From NCBI RefSeq assembly GCF_003019815.1, contig NZ_CP027773.1:1561001-1625000 (forward strand): a stretch of 64,000 bases of DNA, in the 5' to 3' direction. Under the pieces are notes generated by a model, which saw only the letters and a program-made list of their open reading frames with translations, did no database searches and was not told the DNA's origin. The position numbers were made by a program, and so were the translations under genes. Shown one piece after another: positions 43,542-54,880 of this stretch (position 1 is its first letter; each line of letters begins with the position of its first letter). The DNA is from Variovorax sp. PMC12. Lineage in GTDB: Bacteria > Pseudomonadota > Gammaproteobacteria > Burkholderiales > Burkholderiaceae_C.

Positions 43542-44663
43542 TCATGTGGGCGTGTCGACGTCGTCCCAGTCGTGGTCTTCGAAGCGCACCAGCCAGTTCA
43601 GCGCGCGATGCCGCTCCAGCACGACACCGGGGTCGACGCCCGCAGGAGCCGCCTCTTCCTTCAGGCGCGCCTGGCGCACGAGCCAGTGCAGCCGGTAGTG
43701 CAGATCCAGCGCATCGAGCAGTTCGCTGTCCGTGCGCACCTTGGCAGCCCGCATCACGCCGTCGACGTCGCCGGCATCCAGCATCAGGCGCGTGGCCAGC
43801 GGCACGTCGCAGATGGCCCCGGGAAACGGCAGCGCATCGACCAGGCCCAAGGCCCATTCAAGCACGAAGAGGCACTCGAAGCGCCAGCCGAACTGCGCCA
43901 CCGCGGACTCGCCTGGAGCCTCATCGGCAATGAAGGCCTGCTCGTCGGGCGACAGGTTCGCCTGCGCGGACGGCAGCCGCGCGAACAAGTCGGCCACAGG
44001 CAGCGGCTCGCCGCTCGCGACCGACTCGGCGCGGGCCGATACGGCCAGCAGCGCGAACGCCCTGCCCGCCAGCTCCCGCGGCGTGCGCGGGCGCAACTCG
44101 GGCTCCGAAACAAGAGGCGGCAGGTGCTGCGGCACCGGCATGCCGCGCGACGCGAGCAGCGCCTCGGTGCGCGCCTTGCGCTGCCACGCCTCGGCGGGAT
44201 AGGGAACCGCGGCTTCCCGGTCGGGCTCCTCGCCCGCCGCCGACAGCAACACCCGCCCGTTGGGGTCGCGGATGCCGCCATCGGGCAGGAACACGATGGC
44301 GTTCGCACGCTCCGCCCACTCGGAAAACGCGTCGAGCTGCGACTCGTCGATGGAGAGACTCAGGTGCTGGCGTACCCGCTGGATGTGCCGCATCGCGTGA
44401 TAGCGGTTGCGCGACATCTCGCCGTTGCCCCTGCTCAGCACATAGCCCACGAAGCCCGAAAGATGGGCCGCGAGTTCCGGATCGGAAAGATCGCGGCGGG
44501 CATGCAGCGTGTGCGGAAAGCCGAGCGCGGGCACGTCGGCGCGCGTGCAGTAGGCATTGATTAGCACGCCTTCGCGCCCCCCTGCGTCAGTCGATGCAGT
44601 GGATGCGGCCGGTGCAGCGCCCGAGCCGGCCAGCGCCTTCAGTCGTGTCAACAGACCCTTCAT
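43542..44663 (-). CDS. DUF4272-domain protein
   Basis: 373 aa. A first part (VLINAYCTRADVPALGFPHT; VGYVLSRGNGEMSRNRYHAM) is followed from about residue 160 by a region (AEAWQRKARTEALLASRGMP; FGWRFECLFVLEWALGLVDA) that I recognise as DUF4272. No catalytic motif is visible. It lies just downstream of the sigma-54 activator gene, 52 bases apart. Confidence 0.82.
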   Translation of the reverse strand: MKGLLTRLKALAGSGAAPAASTASTDAGGREGVLINAYCTRADVPALGFPHTLHARRDLSDPELAAHLSGFVGYVLSRGNGEMSRNRYHAMRHIQRVRQHLSLSIDESQLDAFSEWAERANAIVFLPDGGIRDPNGRVLLSAAGEEPDREAAVPYPAEAWQRKARTEALLASRGMPVPQHLPPLVSEPELRPRTPRELAGRAFALLAVSARAESVASGEPLPVADLFARLPSAQANLSPDEQAFIADEAPGESAVAQFGWRFECLFVLEWALGLVDALPFPGAICDVPLATRLMLDAGDVDGVMRAAKVRTDSELLDALDLHYRLHWLVRQARLKEEAAPAGVDPGVVLERHRALNWLVRFEDHDWDDVDTPT

Positions 44664-44715
44664 GGAAATCCTCTCCCTTGTCGATCGAAATCCGGCCGCC
44701 GTCGGCGGCCGCTAC

Positions 44716-46239
<1,524 letters not shown>

Positions 46240-46344
46240 GGCGGCATCGTAGCGTGCCTCGATCGGCAGCAGATCGGGCGCCGCTTCCCTTCAGCAGGTA
46301 CTCGTGTTCGCGTGCAACCCAGGCTCTTCATGAAACCTTAAGTT

Positions 46345-46360
46345 AATCAATCGTTTGATT
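46345..46360. promoter_or_regulatory. Operator palindrome before the TetR-type gene
   Basis: AATCAA-TCGT-TTGATT, a perfect inverted repeat 15-24 bases before the regulator start. It suits autoregulation of the efflux operon by the TetR-type protein. Confidence 0.65.
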
Positions 46361-46374
46361 TTTTGCGTGGTGTA

Positions 46375-47079
46375 ATGCCGGGCATGAACGCGAAAGCCAC
46401 CACCACCCAGGCCGCGCGCCGCGCACCGCGCAGCGACGGCGCGGAGGCACGCCACCGTCTGCTTCACACGGCGCTGCGGCTGTTCGCGCAGAAGGGCTTC
46501 GCCAAGACCTCCACGCGCGAGATCGCCAAGGAGGCAGGCGCCAACATCTCGGCCATCAGCTACTACTTCGGCGACAAGGAAGGCCTCTACGCGGCCACCT
46601 TCAACGAGCCGATGGGCGGCGACTCCAGCGACCTCGTGGCGGCCTGCAAGGTGCCGGGGCGCCCTCTGGAGGAAACGCTGCGCATCTGCATGGTGTCGAT
46701 GATCGATCCGCTCAAGCAGGGCGAGATCGTGCGCCAATGCATCCAGCTGCACATGCGCGAGATGCTCGAGCGCACCAGCCGATGGGCCAAGGAGCTCGAG
46801 CACGACATCAAGGGCCCGCACCGCGCCATCGCCGAGCTGCTTTGCCGCCACCTGGGCGTGGCGCGGCCCGACGACGACATCCACCGCCTCACCTTCGCTA
46901 TCACCGGGCTGTCGATGCAGCTCTACGTGAGCCAGGACTTCATCGAGGCCATCCGTCCGTCGCTGCTGCGCACGCCGCGCGGCATCGACACCTGGGCCGA
47001 CCGCCTGACCGGCTACGCAATGGCGCTGGTCGCGGCCGAGGCGGCACGCCGCCGCGCCGACAGAAAGCCAACCCAATGA
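46375..47079 (+). CDS. TetR/CecR-type repressor of the efflux operon
   Basis: 234 aa from ATG 46375 (ATG 46384 also possible). The helix-turn-helix region is LRLFAQKGFAKTSTREIAKE...ANISAISYYFGDKEGLY, followed by a ligand-binding domain of the CecR (DUF1956) type (IVRQCIQLHMREMLERTSRW). It is first of four genes with four-base or short overlaps leading to an RND pump, so it most likely represses its own operon until a ligand binds. Confidence 0.9.
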   Translation: MPGMNAKATTTQAARRAPRSDGAEARHRLLHTALRLFAQKGFAKTSTREIAKEAGANISAISYYFGDKEGLYAATFNEPMGGDSSDLVAACKVPGRPLEETLRICMVSMIDPLKQGEIVRQCIQLHMREMLERTSRWAKELEHDIKGPHRAIAELLCRHLGVARPDDDIHRLTFAITGLSMQLYVSQDFIEAIRPSLLRTPRGIDTWADRLTGYAMALVAAEAARRRADRKPTQ

Positions 47080-48611
47080 GAAAACTCCGACTGATCGCCT
47101 CCCTGTGCCTGCCGCTGGGCTTCGGCCTCGGCCTGTCGGGCTGCGGGCTGACCCGCCCGCCGGCGCAGGTCGAGGCGCCAACGCCCGCGCAATGGCGCGC
47201 TCCCCTGCCCCACGGCGGCTCGCTCGCCTCGCTGGCCGACTGGTGGCGCCAGCTCGACGATCCGCTGCTGGTCGAGCTGATCGCCGCCGCCGAGGCCGCC
47301 AGCCCCAACGTCGCGAGCGCCGCGGCGCGCGTGGCGGAGGCCCGCTTCACGCGGGTGCAGACCGGCGCTGCGCTGCTGCCGAGCCTGGACGGCACGGCAT
47401 CGGCGAGCCGGGGCACCTCGGGCTTCGCATCCGGCGCGCCTTCGGGCGGATCGGCCTCCAGCGCTGGCAGTGGCAGCAGCAGCAGCCTCGGGGCCACCAC
47501 ACCCATCACCACTCTGCAGGCCGGCCTGCAGTCGAAGTGGGAGGTCGACCTGTTCGGCCGCCTGCGCGCCGACCGCGACGCCGCCCAGGCCAAGCTGGGC
47601 AGCGCCGACGCCAAGTGGCATGACGCCCGGGTGTCGGTGGCGGCCGAAACCGCCAACGCCTACTTTGCAGAGCGGGCCTGCCAGCAGCAACTGCGCGTGG
47701 CCGAGTCCGACACCCGCTCGCGCGCCGAGACCGCGCGCCTGACCGACCTGTCGATGCGCGCCGGCTTCACCGCGCCCGCCGACGCCGCACTGGCCCGCGC
47801 CAGCGCGGCCGACGCCTCCGGCCGCCTGACCCAGCAGCGCGCCCAGTGCGCGGTGCAGCGCAAGGCGCTGGTCGCGCTCAGCGGCATCGACGAGGGCACG
47901 CTCGAGCAGAAGCTCGCGGCCGCCCCCGCGCAGCGCGCGCTGCCCGAGGTGGGCAGCATCGCCAGCGTGCCGGCGCAAGCCATTTCGCAGCGGCCCGATG
48001 TGTATTCGGCGGAACTCGGCGTGGCATCGGCCAGCGCCGACGTCGGCTCGGCCGAGGCCGAGCGCTATCCCAAGCTCAGCATCTCGGGCTCCATCGGGCG
48101 CACGCAGTACCGCGTCGGCGGCCTGCAGCAGTCGCTCGAGAACTGGACCGTGGGCCCCGTGTCGCTGAGCGTGCCGCTGCTGGACGGCGGCTCGCGCAAG
48201 GCCAATGCCGACGCGGCCAAGGCGCGCTACGCCGAGGCGGTGTCGATCTACCGCGCCAACGTGCGGCAGGCCGTGCGCGAGGTGGAGGAAGCGCTGGTCA
48301 ACCTCGACGCCACCAACGGCCGCGCGACTGACGCCGACACCGCGGTGAAGAACTACCAGGCCTCCTTCGACGCCACCCAGGCGCGCTACAGCAGCGGCCT
48401 GGCCAGCCTGTTCGAACTGGAAGACTCGCGCCGCACGCTGTTCGCGGCGCAGACCGCGCGCGTGTCGCTGCAGCGCGAGCGCACCGAAGCCTGGGTCGCG
48501 CTGTACCGCTCGATGGGCGGCGGCTGGAGCCGGCCCGGTCAGCCTTCCGAGTCGTCCGAAACATCCTCAATGAACACCACCCCGGCCGCCAAGGTCGCGA
48601 CGTCGCCATGA
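47076..48611 (+). CDS. Outer-membrane efflux lipoprotein (NodT/OprM family)
   Basis: 511 aa; ATG 47076 overlaps the regulator stop. Lipobox LGLSGC is followed by two outer-membrane factor repeats with long helices (AETANAYFAERACQQQLRVA; VRQAVREVEEALVNLDATNG). A Ser/Gly-rich insert (GGSASSAGSGSSSS, about residues 123-140) is unusual and may be a surface loop. It forms the outer-membrane channel for the pump encoded downstream. The stop overlaps the adaptor start. Confidence 0.94.
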   Translation: MRKLRLIASLCLPLGFGLGLSGCGLTRPPAQVEAPTPAQWRAPLPHGGSLASLADWWRQLDDPLLVELIAAAEAASPNVASAAARVAEARFTRVQTGAALLPSLDGTASASRGTSGFASGAPSGGSASSAGSGSSSSLGATTPITTLQAGLQSKWEVDLFGRLRADRDAAQAKLGSADAKWHDARVSVAAETANAYFAERACQQQLRVAESDTRSRAETARLTDLSMRAGFTAPADAALARASAADASGRLTQQRAQCAVQRKALVALSGIDEGTLEQKLAAAPAQRALPEVGSIASVPAQAISQRPDVYSAELGVASASADVGSAEAERYPKLSISGSIGRTQYRVGGLQQSLENWTVGPVSLSVPLLDGGSRKANADAAKARYAEAVSIYRANVRQAVREVEEALVNLDATNGRATDADTAVKNYQASFDATQARYSSGLASLFELEDSRRTLFAAQTARVSLQRERTEAWVALYRSMGGGWSRPGQPSESSETSSMNTTPAAKVATSP

Positions 48612-49765
48612 AAACAATGAAGCGTTCCACCCTCGTCACCGTGCTGATCGTGCTGGCCGTCGTCATCGCGGCGGCCGTGTTCATGACGCGCAAGCCGGCC
48701 GACAAGGCCGCGGCCGCCGGCCCCGCGCCCAAGCCCGCGCTGACCGTCACCGTCGCCGCGCCCGAGGCCACCGAACTCACGCTCACGCTTCCGGCCAACG
48801 GCAACGTGGCGGCCTGGCAGGAGGCCGTGGTCGGCTCCGAGTCGAACGGGCTCAAGCTCGCCGAGGTGCGGGTGAACGTGGGCGACGTGGTCAAGAAGGG
48901 CCAGGTGCTGGCCGTGTTCTCGCCCGAGACGGTGCGCGCCGACATCGCGCAGTCGCGCGCCTCGCTGGCCGAAGCCCGCGCCACCGCCGCCGACGCCGCC
49001 GGCAACGCAGCCCGCGCCCGCACGCTGCAGGCCACCGGCGCGCTGAGCCAGCAGCAGATCAACCAATACCAGACCACCGAGCAGACGGCCAAGGCGCGGG
49101 TCGAAGCGGCCGAAGCCGTGCTGGCCGCGCAGGAAGTGCGCGGGCGCAACACGCAGGTACTGGCGCCCGACGACGGCGTGATCTCGTCGCGCACTGCCAC
49201 GGTCGGCAGCGTGGTGGCGGCCGGCACCGAGCTCTTCAAGCTGATCCGCCAGGGCCGGCTCGAATGGCGCGCCGAAGTCACCTCGGCCGAGCTGAGCCGC
49301 ATCTCGGTGGGCACCACCGCCTTCGTGGTCAGCGCCAGCGGCGCGCAGGTGCGAGGCAAGGTGCGCAGCATCGCGCCCACGGTCGATCCGCAGACGCGCG
49401 CGGCGCTGGTGTACGTCGACCTGCCCAATGTGCAGCAGAACACCGGCATCAAGGCCGGCATGTTCGCGCGCGGCGACTTCGAACTCGGCCGCAGCTCGGC
49501 GCCCACGGTGCCGCAGAGCGCCATCGTGCCGCGCGACGGCTTCAACAACGTCTTCCTTCTCAAGCCCGACAACCACGTGGCACAGCAGAAGGTGCAGATC
49601 GGCCGCCGCCTGAACGACCGCATCGAGATCACCAGCGCACTGCCCGAAGGCGCGAAGGTGGTGGTGCAAGGCGCCGGCTTCCTCAACGACGGCGACCTGG
49701 TGCGCGTGGTCGACGCGCCCGCGCCAGCCGCCCCTGCCGCAGCCGCCCCCGCCGCAGCCAAGTAA
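48608..49765 (+). CDS. RND efflux adaptor protein
   Basis: 385 aa. An N-terminal membrane anchor (LVTVLIVLAVVIAAAVFM) precedes lipoyl halves (LAEVRVNVGDVVKKGQVLAV; LAPDDGVISSRTATVGSVVA), a helical hairpin and a beta-barrel domain (RAEVTSAELSRISVGTTAFV). The Pro/Ala-rich C-terminus is a tail. It is translationally coupled to the outer-membrane factor gene. Confidence 0.94.
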   Translation: MKTMKRSTLVTVLIVLAVVIAAAVFMTRKPADKAAAAGPAPKPALTVTVAAPEATELTLTLPANGNVAAWQEAVVGSESNGLKLAEVRVNVGDVVKKGQVLAVFSPETVRADIAQSRASLAEARATAADAAGNAARARTLQATGALSQQQINQYQTTEQTAKARVEAAEAVLAAQEVRGRNTQVLAPDDGVISSRTATVGSVVAAGTELFKLIRQGRLEWRAEVTSAELSRISVGTTAFVVSASGAQVRGKVRSIAPTVDPQTRAALVYVDLPNVQQNTGIKAGMFARGDFELGRSSAPTVPQSAIVPRDGFNNVFLLKPDNHVAQQKVQIGRRLNDRIEITSALPEGAKVVVQGAGFLNDGDLVRVVDAPAPAAPAAAAPAAAK

Positions 49766-49786
49766 GCAGAAACAAAGGACTCGCCC

Positions 49787-52700
49787 ATGAATGTTTCCGC
49801 CTGGTCCATACGCAACCCGATTCCGGCGGTGATGCTGTTCGTGCTGCTCACCTTCGGTGGGTTGCTGTCGTTCAACGCGATGAAGGTGCAGAACTTCCCG
49901 GACATCGACCTGCCGACCGTGACGGTCTCGGCCTCGCTGCCCGGCGCCGCGCCTTCGCAGCTGGAAACCGACGTCGCGCGCAAGCTCGAGAACTCCATCG
50001 CCACGGTGCAGGGCCTGAAGCACATCACCACCAAGGTGCAGGACGGCGCCGCCACGCTGATCGTCGAGTTCCGCCTCGAAAAGCCCGTGCAGGAAGCCGT
50101 GGACGACGTGCGCTCCGCCGTGCAGCGCGTGCGCGCGGACCTGCCCGCCGACGTGCGCGACCCGGTCGTCACCAAGCTCGACCTGGCGGGCCAGCCGGTG
50201 CTGGCCTTCACCATTGCGTCCTCGCAAATGGACAACGAGGCGCTGAGCTGGTACGTGGACAACGACGTCACCAAGCGTCTGCTGGCGCTGCCGGGCGTGG
50301 GCGCGGTGAACCGCGTGGGCGGCGCCACGCGCCAGGTGCACGTGGACCTCGACCCGGTCAAGCTGCAGGCGCTCGGCGCCTCGGCGGGCGACATCTCGCG
50401 CCAGCTGCGCCAGGTGCAGACCGAGAGCGCGGGCGGCCGCTTCGACCTGGGCGGCAGCGAACAGCCGGTGCGCACCCTGGCCACGGTGAAGTCGGCCGAC
50501 CAGCTCGCCGACATGCAGATTGTGCTGACCGACGGCCGCCGCATCCGGCTCGACCAGGTGGCGCGCATCAGCGACACCATCGCCGAGCCGCGCGCGGCCG
50601 CGCTGCTCAACGGCAAGCCGGTGGTGGGCTTCGAAGTGGCCCGCAGCCGCGGTGCCAGTGAAGTGGAAGTGGGCCGCGCGGTGCAGAAGGCGCTGGCCGA
50701 CATGCGCGCGCAGCGCCCCGACATCGAGCTGACCGAGGCCTTCAACTTCGTCGACCCGGTGGAAGAGGAATACAACGGTTCGCTGCACCTGCTGTACGAA
50801 GGCGCCATCCTGGCGGTGGTCGTGGTGTGGCTGTTCCTGCGCGACTGGCGCGCCACTTTCGTGTCAGCTGTGGCGCTGCCGATGTCGGTGATCCCGGCGT
50901 TCATCGGCATGCACCTGCTGGGCTTCTCGGTCAACGTGATCTCGCTGCTGGCGCTGTCGCTGGTGGTGGGCATATTGGTGGACGACGCCATCGTGGAAGT
51001 CGAGAACATCGTGCGCCACCTGCGCATGGGCAAGACGCCCTACCAGGCGGCCATGGAGGCGGCCGACGAGATCGGCCTGGCGGTGATCGCCACCACCTTC
51101 ACGCTGATCGCGGTGTTCCTGCCCACGGCCTTCATGAGCGGTGTTGCGGGCAAGTTCTTCAAGCAGTTCGGCTGGACCGCGGCGCTCGCGGTGTTCGCCT
51201 CGCTGGTCGTGGCGCGGGTGCTCACGCCGATGATGGCGGCCTACATGCTCAAGCCCGTGGTCACGGCCGAGAAGGAACCGGGCTGGCTGCGCTGGTACAT
51301 GCGCGCCGTGGAGTGGAGCACCCACAACCGCTTCAAGACGATGGTGCTGGCCACCCTCTTCTTCTTCGGTTCGCTGGCGATGATCCCGCTGCTGAAGACC
51401 GGCTTCATTCCGCCGGACGACAACTCGCAGACGCAGGTGTACCTGTCGCTCGCGCCGGGCTCCACGCTGGCGCAGACCACCGCCGCGGCGGAGGAAACCC
51501 GCCGCCGCGTGATGCAGATCGCGCACGTGAAGAGCGTCTACACCACGGTGGCCGGCGGCAGCGCGGGCGGCGACCCGTTCGCCAGCTTCGGCACGCCCGA
51601 GACGCGCAAGGCCACGCTCACCATCAAGCTCGACCCGCGCGGCGACCGGCCGCGCAAGCAGGTCATCGAGAACCAGATCCGCACCGCGCTCGAAACGCTG
51701 CCCGGCGTGCGCAGCACGGTGGGCCTGGGCGGCTCGGGCGAGAAATACATCCTGGCGCTGACCGGCGAAGACCCGGTGGCCCTGGCCAGCGCGGCGAGCG
51801 CGGTCGAGAAAGACCTGCGCACCGTTCCCGGCCTGGGCAACATCACCTCCACCGCGAGCCTGGTGCGCCCCGAGATCGCGGTGCGCCCCGACTTCGCGCG
51901 CGCCGCCGACCTGGGCGTGACCAGTTCCGCCATCGCCGAGACCCTGCGCGTGGCCACGCTGGGCGACTACGACCAGTCGCTCGCCAAGCTCAACCTCGCG
52001 CAGCGGCAGGTGCCGATCGTGGTGAAGCTGGAAGACTCCGCGCGGCAGGACATCGACCTGCTCGGCCGCCTCTCGGTGCCCGGCACGCGCGGCCCGGTCA
52101 TGCTCAACCAGGTGGCCTCGCTCACCATGGAAGGCGGCCCGGCCGTCATCGACCGCTACGACCGCTCGCGCAACGTGAACTTCGAGATCGAACTGTCGGG
52201 CGTGGGCCTGGGCGACGCGAAGGCCGCGGTGCAGAAGCTGCCGTCGATCCAGAAGCTGCCGCCGGGCGTGCGCATCGCCGAGGTCGGCGACGCCGAGGTC
52301 ATGACCGAGCTGTTCGCGAGCTTCGGCCTGGCGATGCTGACGGGCGTGCTGTGCATCTACATCGTGCTGGTGCTGCTGTTCAAGGACTTCCTGCACCCGG
52401 TGACCATCCTGTGCGCGCTGCCGCTGGCGCTGGGCGGGGCCTTCGTGGGGCTGCTGATCGGGCAGAAGGCGCTGTCGATGCCTTCGCTGATCGGTCTCAT
52501 CATGCTGATGGGCATCGCGACCAAGAACTCGATCCTGCTGGTCGAATACGCCATCGTGGCGCGCCGCGACCACGGCATGAGCCGCTGGGACGCGCTGCGC
52601 GACGCCTGCCACAAGCGCGCGCGGCCCATCATCATGACCACGCTCGCCATGGGCGCCGGCATGCTGCCGATCGCGGTCGGCTTCGGCGCGGCGGACTCGA

Positions 52701-52897
52701 GCTTCCGCTCGCCGATGGCGATGGCGGTGATCGGCGGGCTGATCACCTCGACCGTGCTGAGCCTGCTGGTGGTGCCGGCGGTGTTCACCTACGTGGACGA
52801 CATCGAGCACTGGATCCGCCGCACGGTGCGCAAGCTGCGCGGGCAGCCGGCGGATCCGCATATCGACGACGATCTGGTGGAAGCGCCCCAGCGCTGA
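49787..52897 (+). CDS. RND efflux pump (inner membrane)
   Basis: 1036 aa. N-terminal helix IPAVMLFVLLTFGGLLSFNA, FPDIDLPTVTVSASLPGAAP at the start of the first porter loop, and the proton-relay motif GILVDDAIVEVENIVRHLRM. It starts 21 bases after the adaptor gene and completes a self-contained tripartite system with its own TetR-type repressor. The substrate is not predictable; the branch resembles HAE1-type pumps with a single-gene homotrimer. Confidence 0.95.
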   Translation: MNVSAWSIRNPIPAVMLFVLLTFGGLLSFNAMKVQNFPDIDLPTVTVSASLPGAAPSQLETDVARKLENSIATVQGLKHITTKVQDGAATLIVEFRLEKPVQEAVDDVRSAVQRVRADLPADVRDPVVTKLDLAGQPVLAFTIASSQMDNEALSWYVDNDVTKRLLALPGVGAVNRVGGATRQVHVDLDPVKLQALGASAGDISRQLRQVQTESAGGRFDLGGSEQPVRTLATVKSADQLADMQIVLTDGRRIRLDQVARISDTIAEPRAAALLNGKPVVGFEVARSRGASEVEVGRAVQKALADMRAQRPDIELTEAFNFVDPVEEEYNGSLHLLYEGAILAVVVVWLFLRDWRATFVSAVALPMSVIPAFIGMHLLGFSVNVISLLALSLVVGILVDDAIVEVENIVRHLRMGKTPYQAAMEAADEIGLAVIATTFTLIAVFLPTAFMSGVAGKFFKQFGWTAALAVFASLVVARVLTPMMAAYMLKPVVTAEKEPGWLRWYMRAVEWSTHNRFKTMVLATLFFFGSLAMIPLLKTGFIPPDDNSQTQVYLSLAPGSTLAQTTAAAEETRRRVMQIAHVKSVYTTVAGGSAGGDPFASFGTPETRKATLTIKLDPRGDRPRKQVIENQIRTALETLPGVRSTVGLGGSGEKYILALTGEDPVALASAASAVEKDLRTVPGLGNITSTASLVRPEIAVRPDFARAADLGVTSSAIAETLRVATLGDYDQSLAKLNLAQRQVPIVVKLEDSARQDIDLLGRLSVPGTRGPVMLNQVASLTMEGGPAVIDRYDRSRNVNFEIELSGVGLGDAKAAVQKLPSIQKLPPGVRIAEVGDAEVMTELFASFGLAMLTGVLCIYIVLVLLFKDFLHPVTILCALPLALGGAFVGLLIGQKALSMPSLIGLIMLMGIATKNSILLVEYAIVARRDHGMSRWDALRDACHKRARPIIMTTLAMGAGMLPIAVGFGAADSSFRSPMAMAVIGGLITSTVLSLLVVPAVFTYVDDIEHWIRRTVRKLRGQPADPHIDDDLVEAPQR

Positions 52898-52901
52898 GCC
52901 G

Positions 52902-53234
52902 CTAGCGTGCATCCATGTTGAGCACGATCACGCCCGCGACGATCGCCGCCAGTCCGGCGATTCGGGGCAGCGTGACGGGCTCGCCGAACCACAGCATGCC
53001 GAGCACGGCGATCAGCGCGGTGCCGCTACCGGCCCAGACCGCATAAGCGAGCCCCACGCCAAGCTCGCGCACCGCGAGCGACATGAGCCAGATCGCGGCG
53101 GCATAGCAGGCACCGGTCACGACGGACGGAACAAGGCGGGTAAAGCCCTCGGCATGACGCAGGGCGACGGTGCCGGCGACTTCTGCAGCCACGCTGGCGG
53201 CCAGCAGGAGCCAGGCAAGGGTTTGGGGACTCAC
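52902..53234 (-). CDS. Small multidrug resistance (SMR) family transporter
   Basis: 110 aa from GTG 53234 (GAGG at good spacing). Four hydrophobic segments are seen; the first carries the essential Glu (LLLAASVAAEVAGTVALRHA). LAYAVWAGSGTALIAVLGML and the last segment (LAAIVAGVIVLNMDAR) fit the family. It would export cationic compounds or guanidinium-like substrates. It converges with the RND gene. Confidence 0.92.
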   Translation of the reverse strand: MSPQTLAWLLLAASVAAEVAGTVALRHAEGFTRLVPSVVTGACYAAAIWLMSLAVRELGVGLAYAVWAGSGTALIAVLGMLWFGEPVTLPRIAGLAAIVAGVIVLNMDAR

Positions 53235-53295
53235 GGAATACCTCACGGCAACCCCGAGCCGTACCGGGCTCGGAGTGCGCGCAGGGAAAGCGGTA

Positions 53296-53333
53296 CCCAA
53301 AAACGAAAACCGGATGCTCGCGGCATCCGGTTT
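53296..53333 (-). terminator. Terminator of the tctCBA operon
   Basis: AAACCGGATGC (53307-53317) and GCATCCGGTTT (53323-53333) form an 11-bp stem; on the minus strand TTTTCGTTTTT follows. It lies between tctA and the SMR gene. Confidence 0.85.
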
Positions 53334-53355
53334 CGCAGTCATGACACGAAGAGCG

Positions 53356-54879
53356 TCAGGCGTCCAACTGCGCCAGCCGCTTCAGCTTGCGTTCGCTCAT
53401 GCGCTTGGCAAGCCGCGGCAGCACCAGCACGGCCAGCACGATGACGATCAGCGTCAGCGACATCGGACGCTGCAGGAACACCATCGCGCTGCCCTCGCCC
53501 ATCGACATCGCGTTGCGCAGCTGCGCTTCGGCAAGCGGGCCGAGGATCATGCCGACCACCACCGGCGCGGTCGGGAAGTCGAAGCGCCGCATCAGCACGC
53601 CCAAGAGGCCGATGCCGTAGAGCAGGAACAGGTCGAACGCGCTCTGGCGCATGCCGTAGGCACCCACGGTGGCGAAGATCAGGATGCCGGCGTAGAGCTG
53701 GGGCTTCGGAATCTTCAGCAGCTTGACCCACAGGCCGACCATCGGCAGGTTCAGCACCAGCAGCATCACGTTGCCGATGTACAGCGACGCGATCAGCGCC
53801 CACACCAGCGCGGCCGAGGTGGTGAACAGCTGCGGGCCCGGCTGGATGCCGTAGTTCTGGAACGCGCCCAGCAGGATGGCGGTGGTGTTGGAGGTGGGAA
53901 TGCCCAGCGTGAGCAGCGGAATCAGCGCGGCGGTCACCGTGGCGTTGTTGGCGGCCTCGGGGCCGGCCACGCCTTCGATGGCGCCCTTGGTGCCGAACTC
54001 GGCCTTGGCGTCCGCGTCCTTGGCCAGCTTCTTTTCGGTCGCGTAGCTCAGGAAGGTCGGAATCTCGGTGCCGCCGGCGGGAATGCAGCCGAAAGGCGTG
54101 CCGATGGCGGTGCCGCGCAGCCACGCGGGAATCGAGCGCTTCCAGTCGCGCTTGCTCATGTGCACCCGGCTCAGCTTGTTCTGGGCCTCGACCACCTTGC
54201 CTTCATACAGCACGGCGTAGAGCACCTCGGCCACGGCGAACAGGCCGACGGCCACCAGCACGATCTCGATGCCGTCGAGCAGTTCGGGCACGCCGCCGGT
54301 GTAGCGGCCCTGGCCCGAGATCTGGTCGAGCCCGACGCAGCCCGCGGCCAGGCCGACGAACAGCGCCGTCATGCCGCGCAGCGTGCTCTTGCCGAGCACC
54401 GCGCTCACCGTGGTGAAGGCCAGCAGCATCAGCATGAAGTATTCGGGCGGGCCGAGCTTGACCGCGAATTCGGCCACGAACGGCGCGAACAGCGTGACGA
54501 TCACCGTGGCGATGGTGCCGGCCACGAAGGAGCCGATGGCGGCGGTGGCGAGCGCCGCGCCCGCCCTGCCGCTCTTGGCCATCTTGTTGCCCTCCATCGC
54601 GGTCACCATGCTGGCGGTTTCGCCGGGCGTGTTGAGCAGGATGGACGTGGTCGAGCCGCCGTACATGGCGCCGTAGTAGATGCCCGAGAAGAAGATCATC
54701 GAGGCCGTGACGTCGACCTTGCCGGTGATGGGCAGCAGCATGGCCACAGCCACCGCCGGGCCGATGCCGGGCAGCACGCCCACGGCCGTGCCAAGGGCGC
54801 AGCCGACCAGGCACCAGAGCAGATTGACGGGGGTGATCGCCGCGGCGAAGCCCGCCATGAGTGCGTTGAAGATGTCCAT
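53356..54879 (-). CDS. tctA: Tripartite tricarboxylate transporter large membrane subunit
   Basis: 507 aa, rich in membrane helices. VGVLPGIGPAVAVAMLLPIT and YYGAMYGGSTTSILLNTPGE are family hallmarks, and a repeat of the same type is in the second half (IPLLTLGIPTSNTTAILLGA). It imports citrate-like or other organic acids with TctB and a periplasmic TctC. It starts one base after the tctB stop. Confidence 0.95.
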   Translation of the reverse strand: MDIFNALMAGFAAAITPVNLLWCLVGCALGTAVGVLPGIGPAVAVAMLLPITGKVDVTASMIFFSGIYYGAMYGGSTTSILLNTPGETASMVTAMEGNKMAKSGRAGAALATAAIGSFVAGTIATVIVTLFAPFVAEFAVKLGPPEYFMLMLLAFTTVSAVLGKSTLRGMTALFVGLAAGCVGLDQISGQGRYTGGVPELLDGIEIVLVAVGLFAVAEVLYAVLYEGKVVEAQNKLSRVHMSKRDWKRSIPAWLRGTAIGTPFGCIPAGGTEIPTFLSYATEKKLAKDADAKAEFGTKGAIEGVAGPEAANNATVTAALIPLLTLGIPTSNTTAILLGAFQNYGIQPGPQLFTTSAALVWALIASLYIGNVMLLVLNLPMVGLWVKLLKIPKPQLYAGILIFATVGAYGMRQSAFDLFLLYGIGLLGVLMRRFDFPTAPVVVGMILGPLAEAQLRNAMSMGEGSAMVFLQRPMSLTLIVIVLAVLVLPRLAKRMSERKLKRLAQLDA

Positions 54880-54880
54880 G

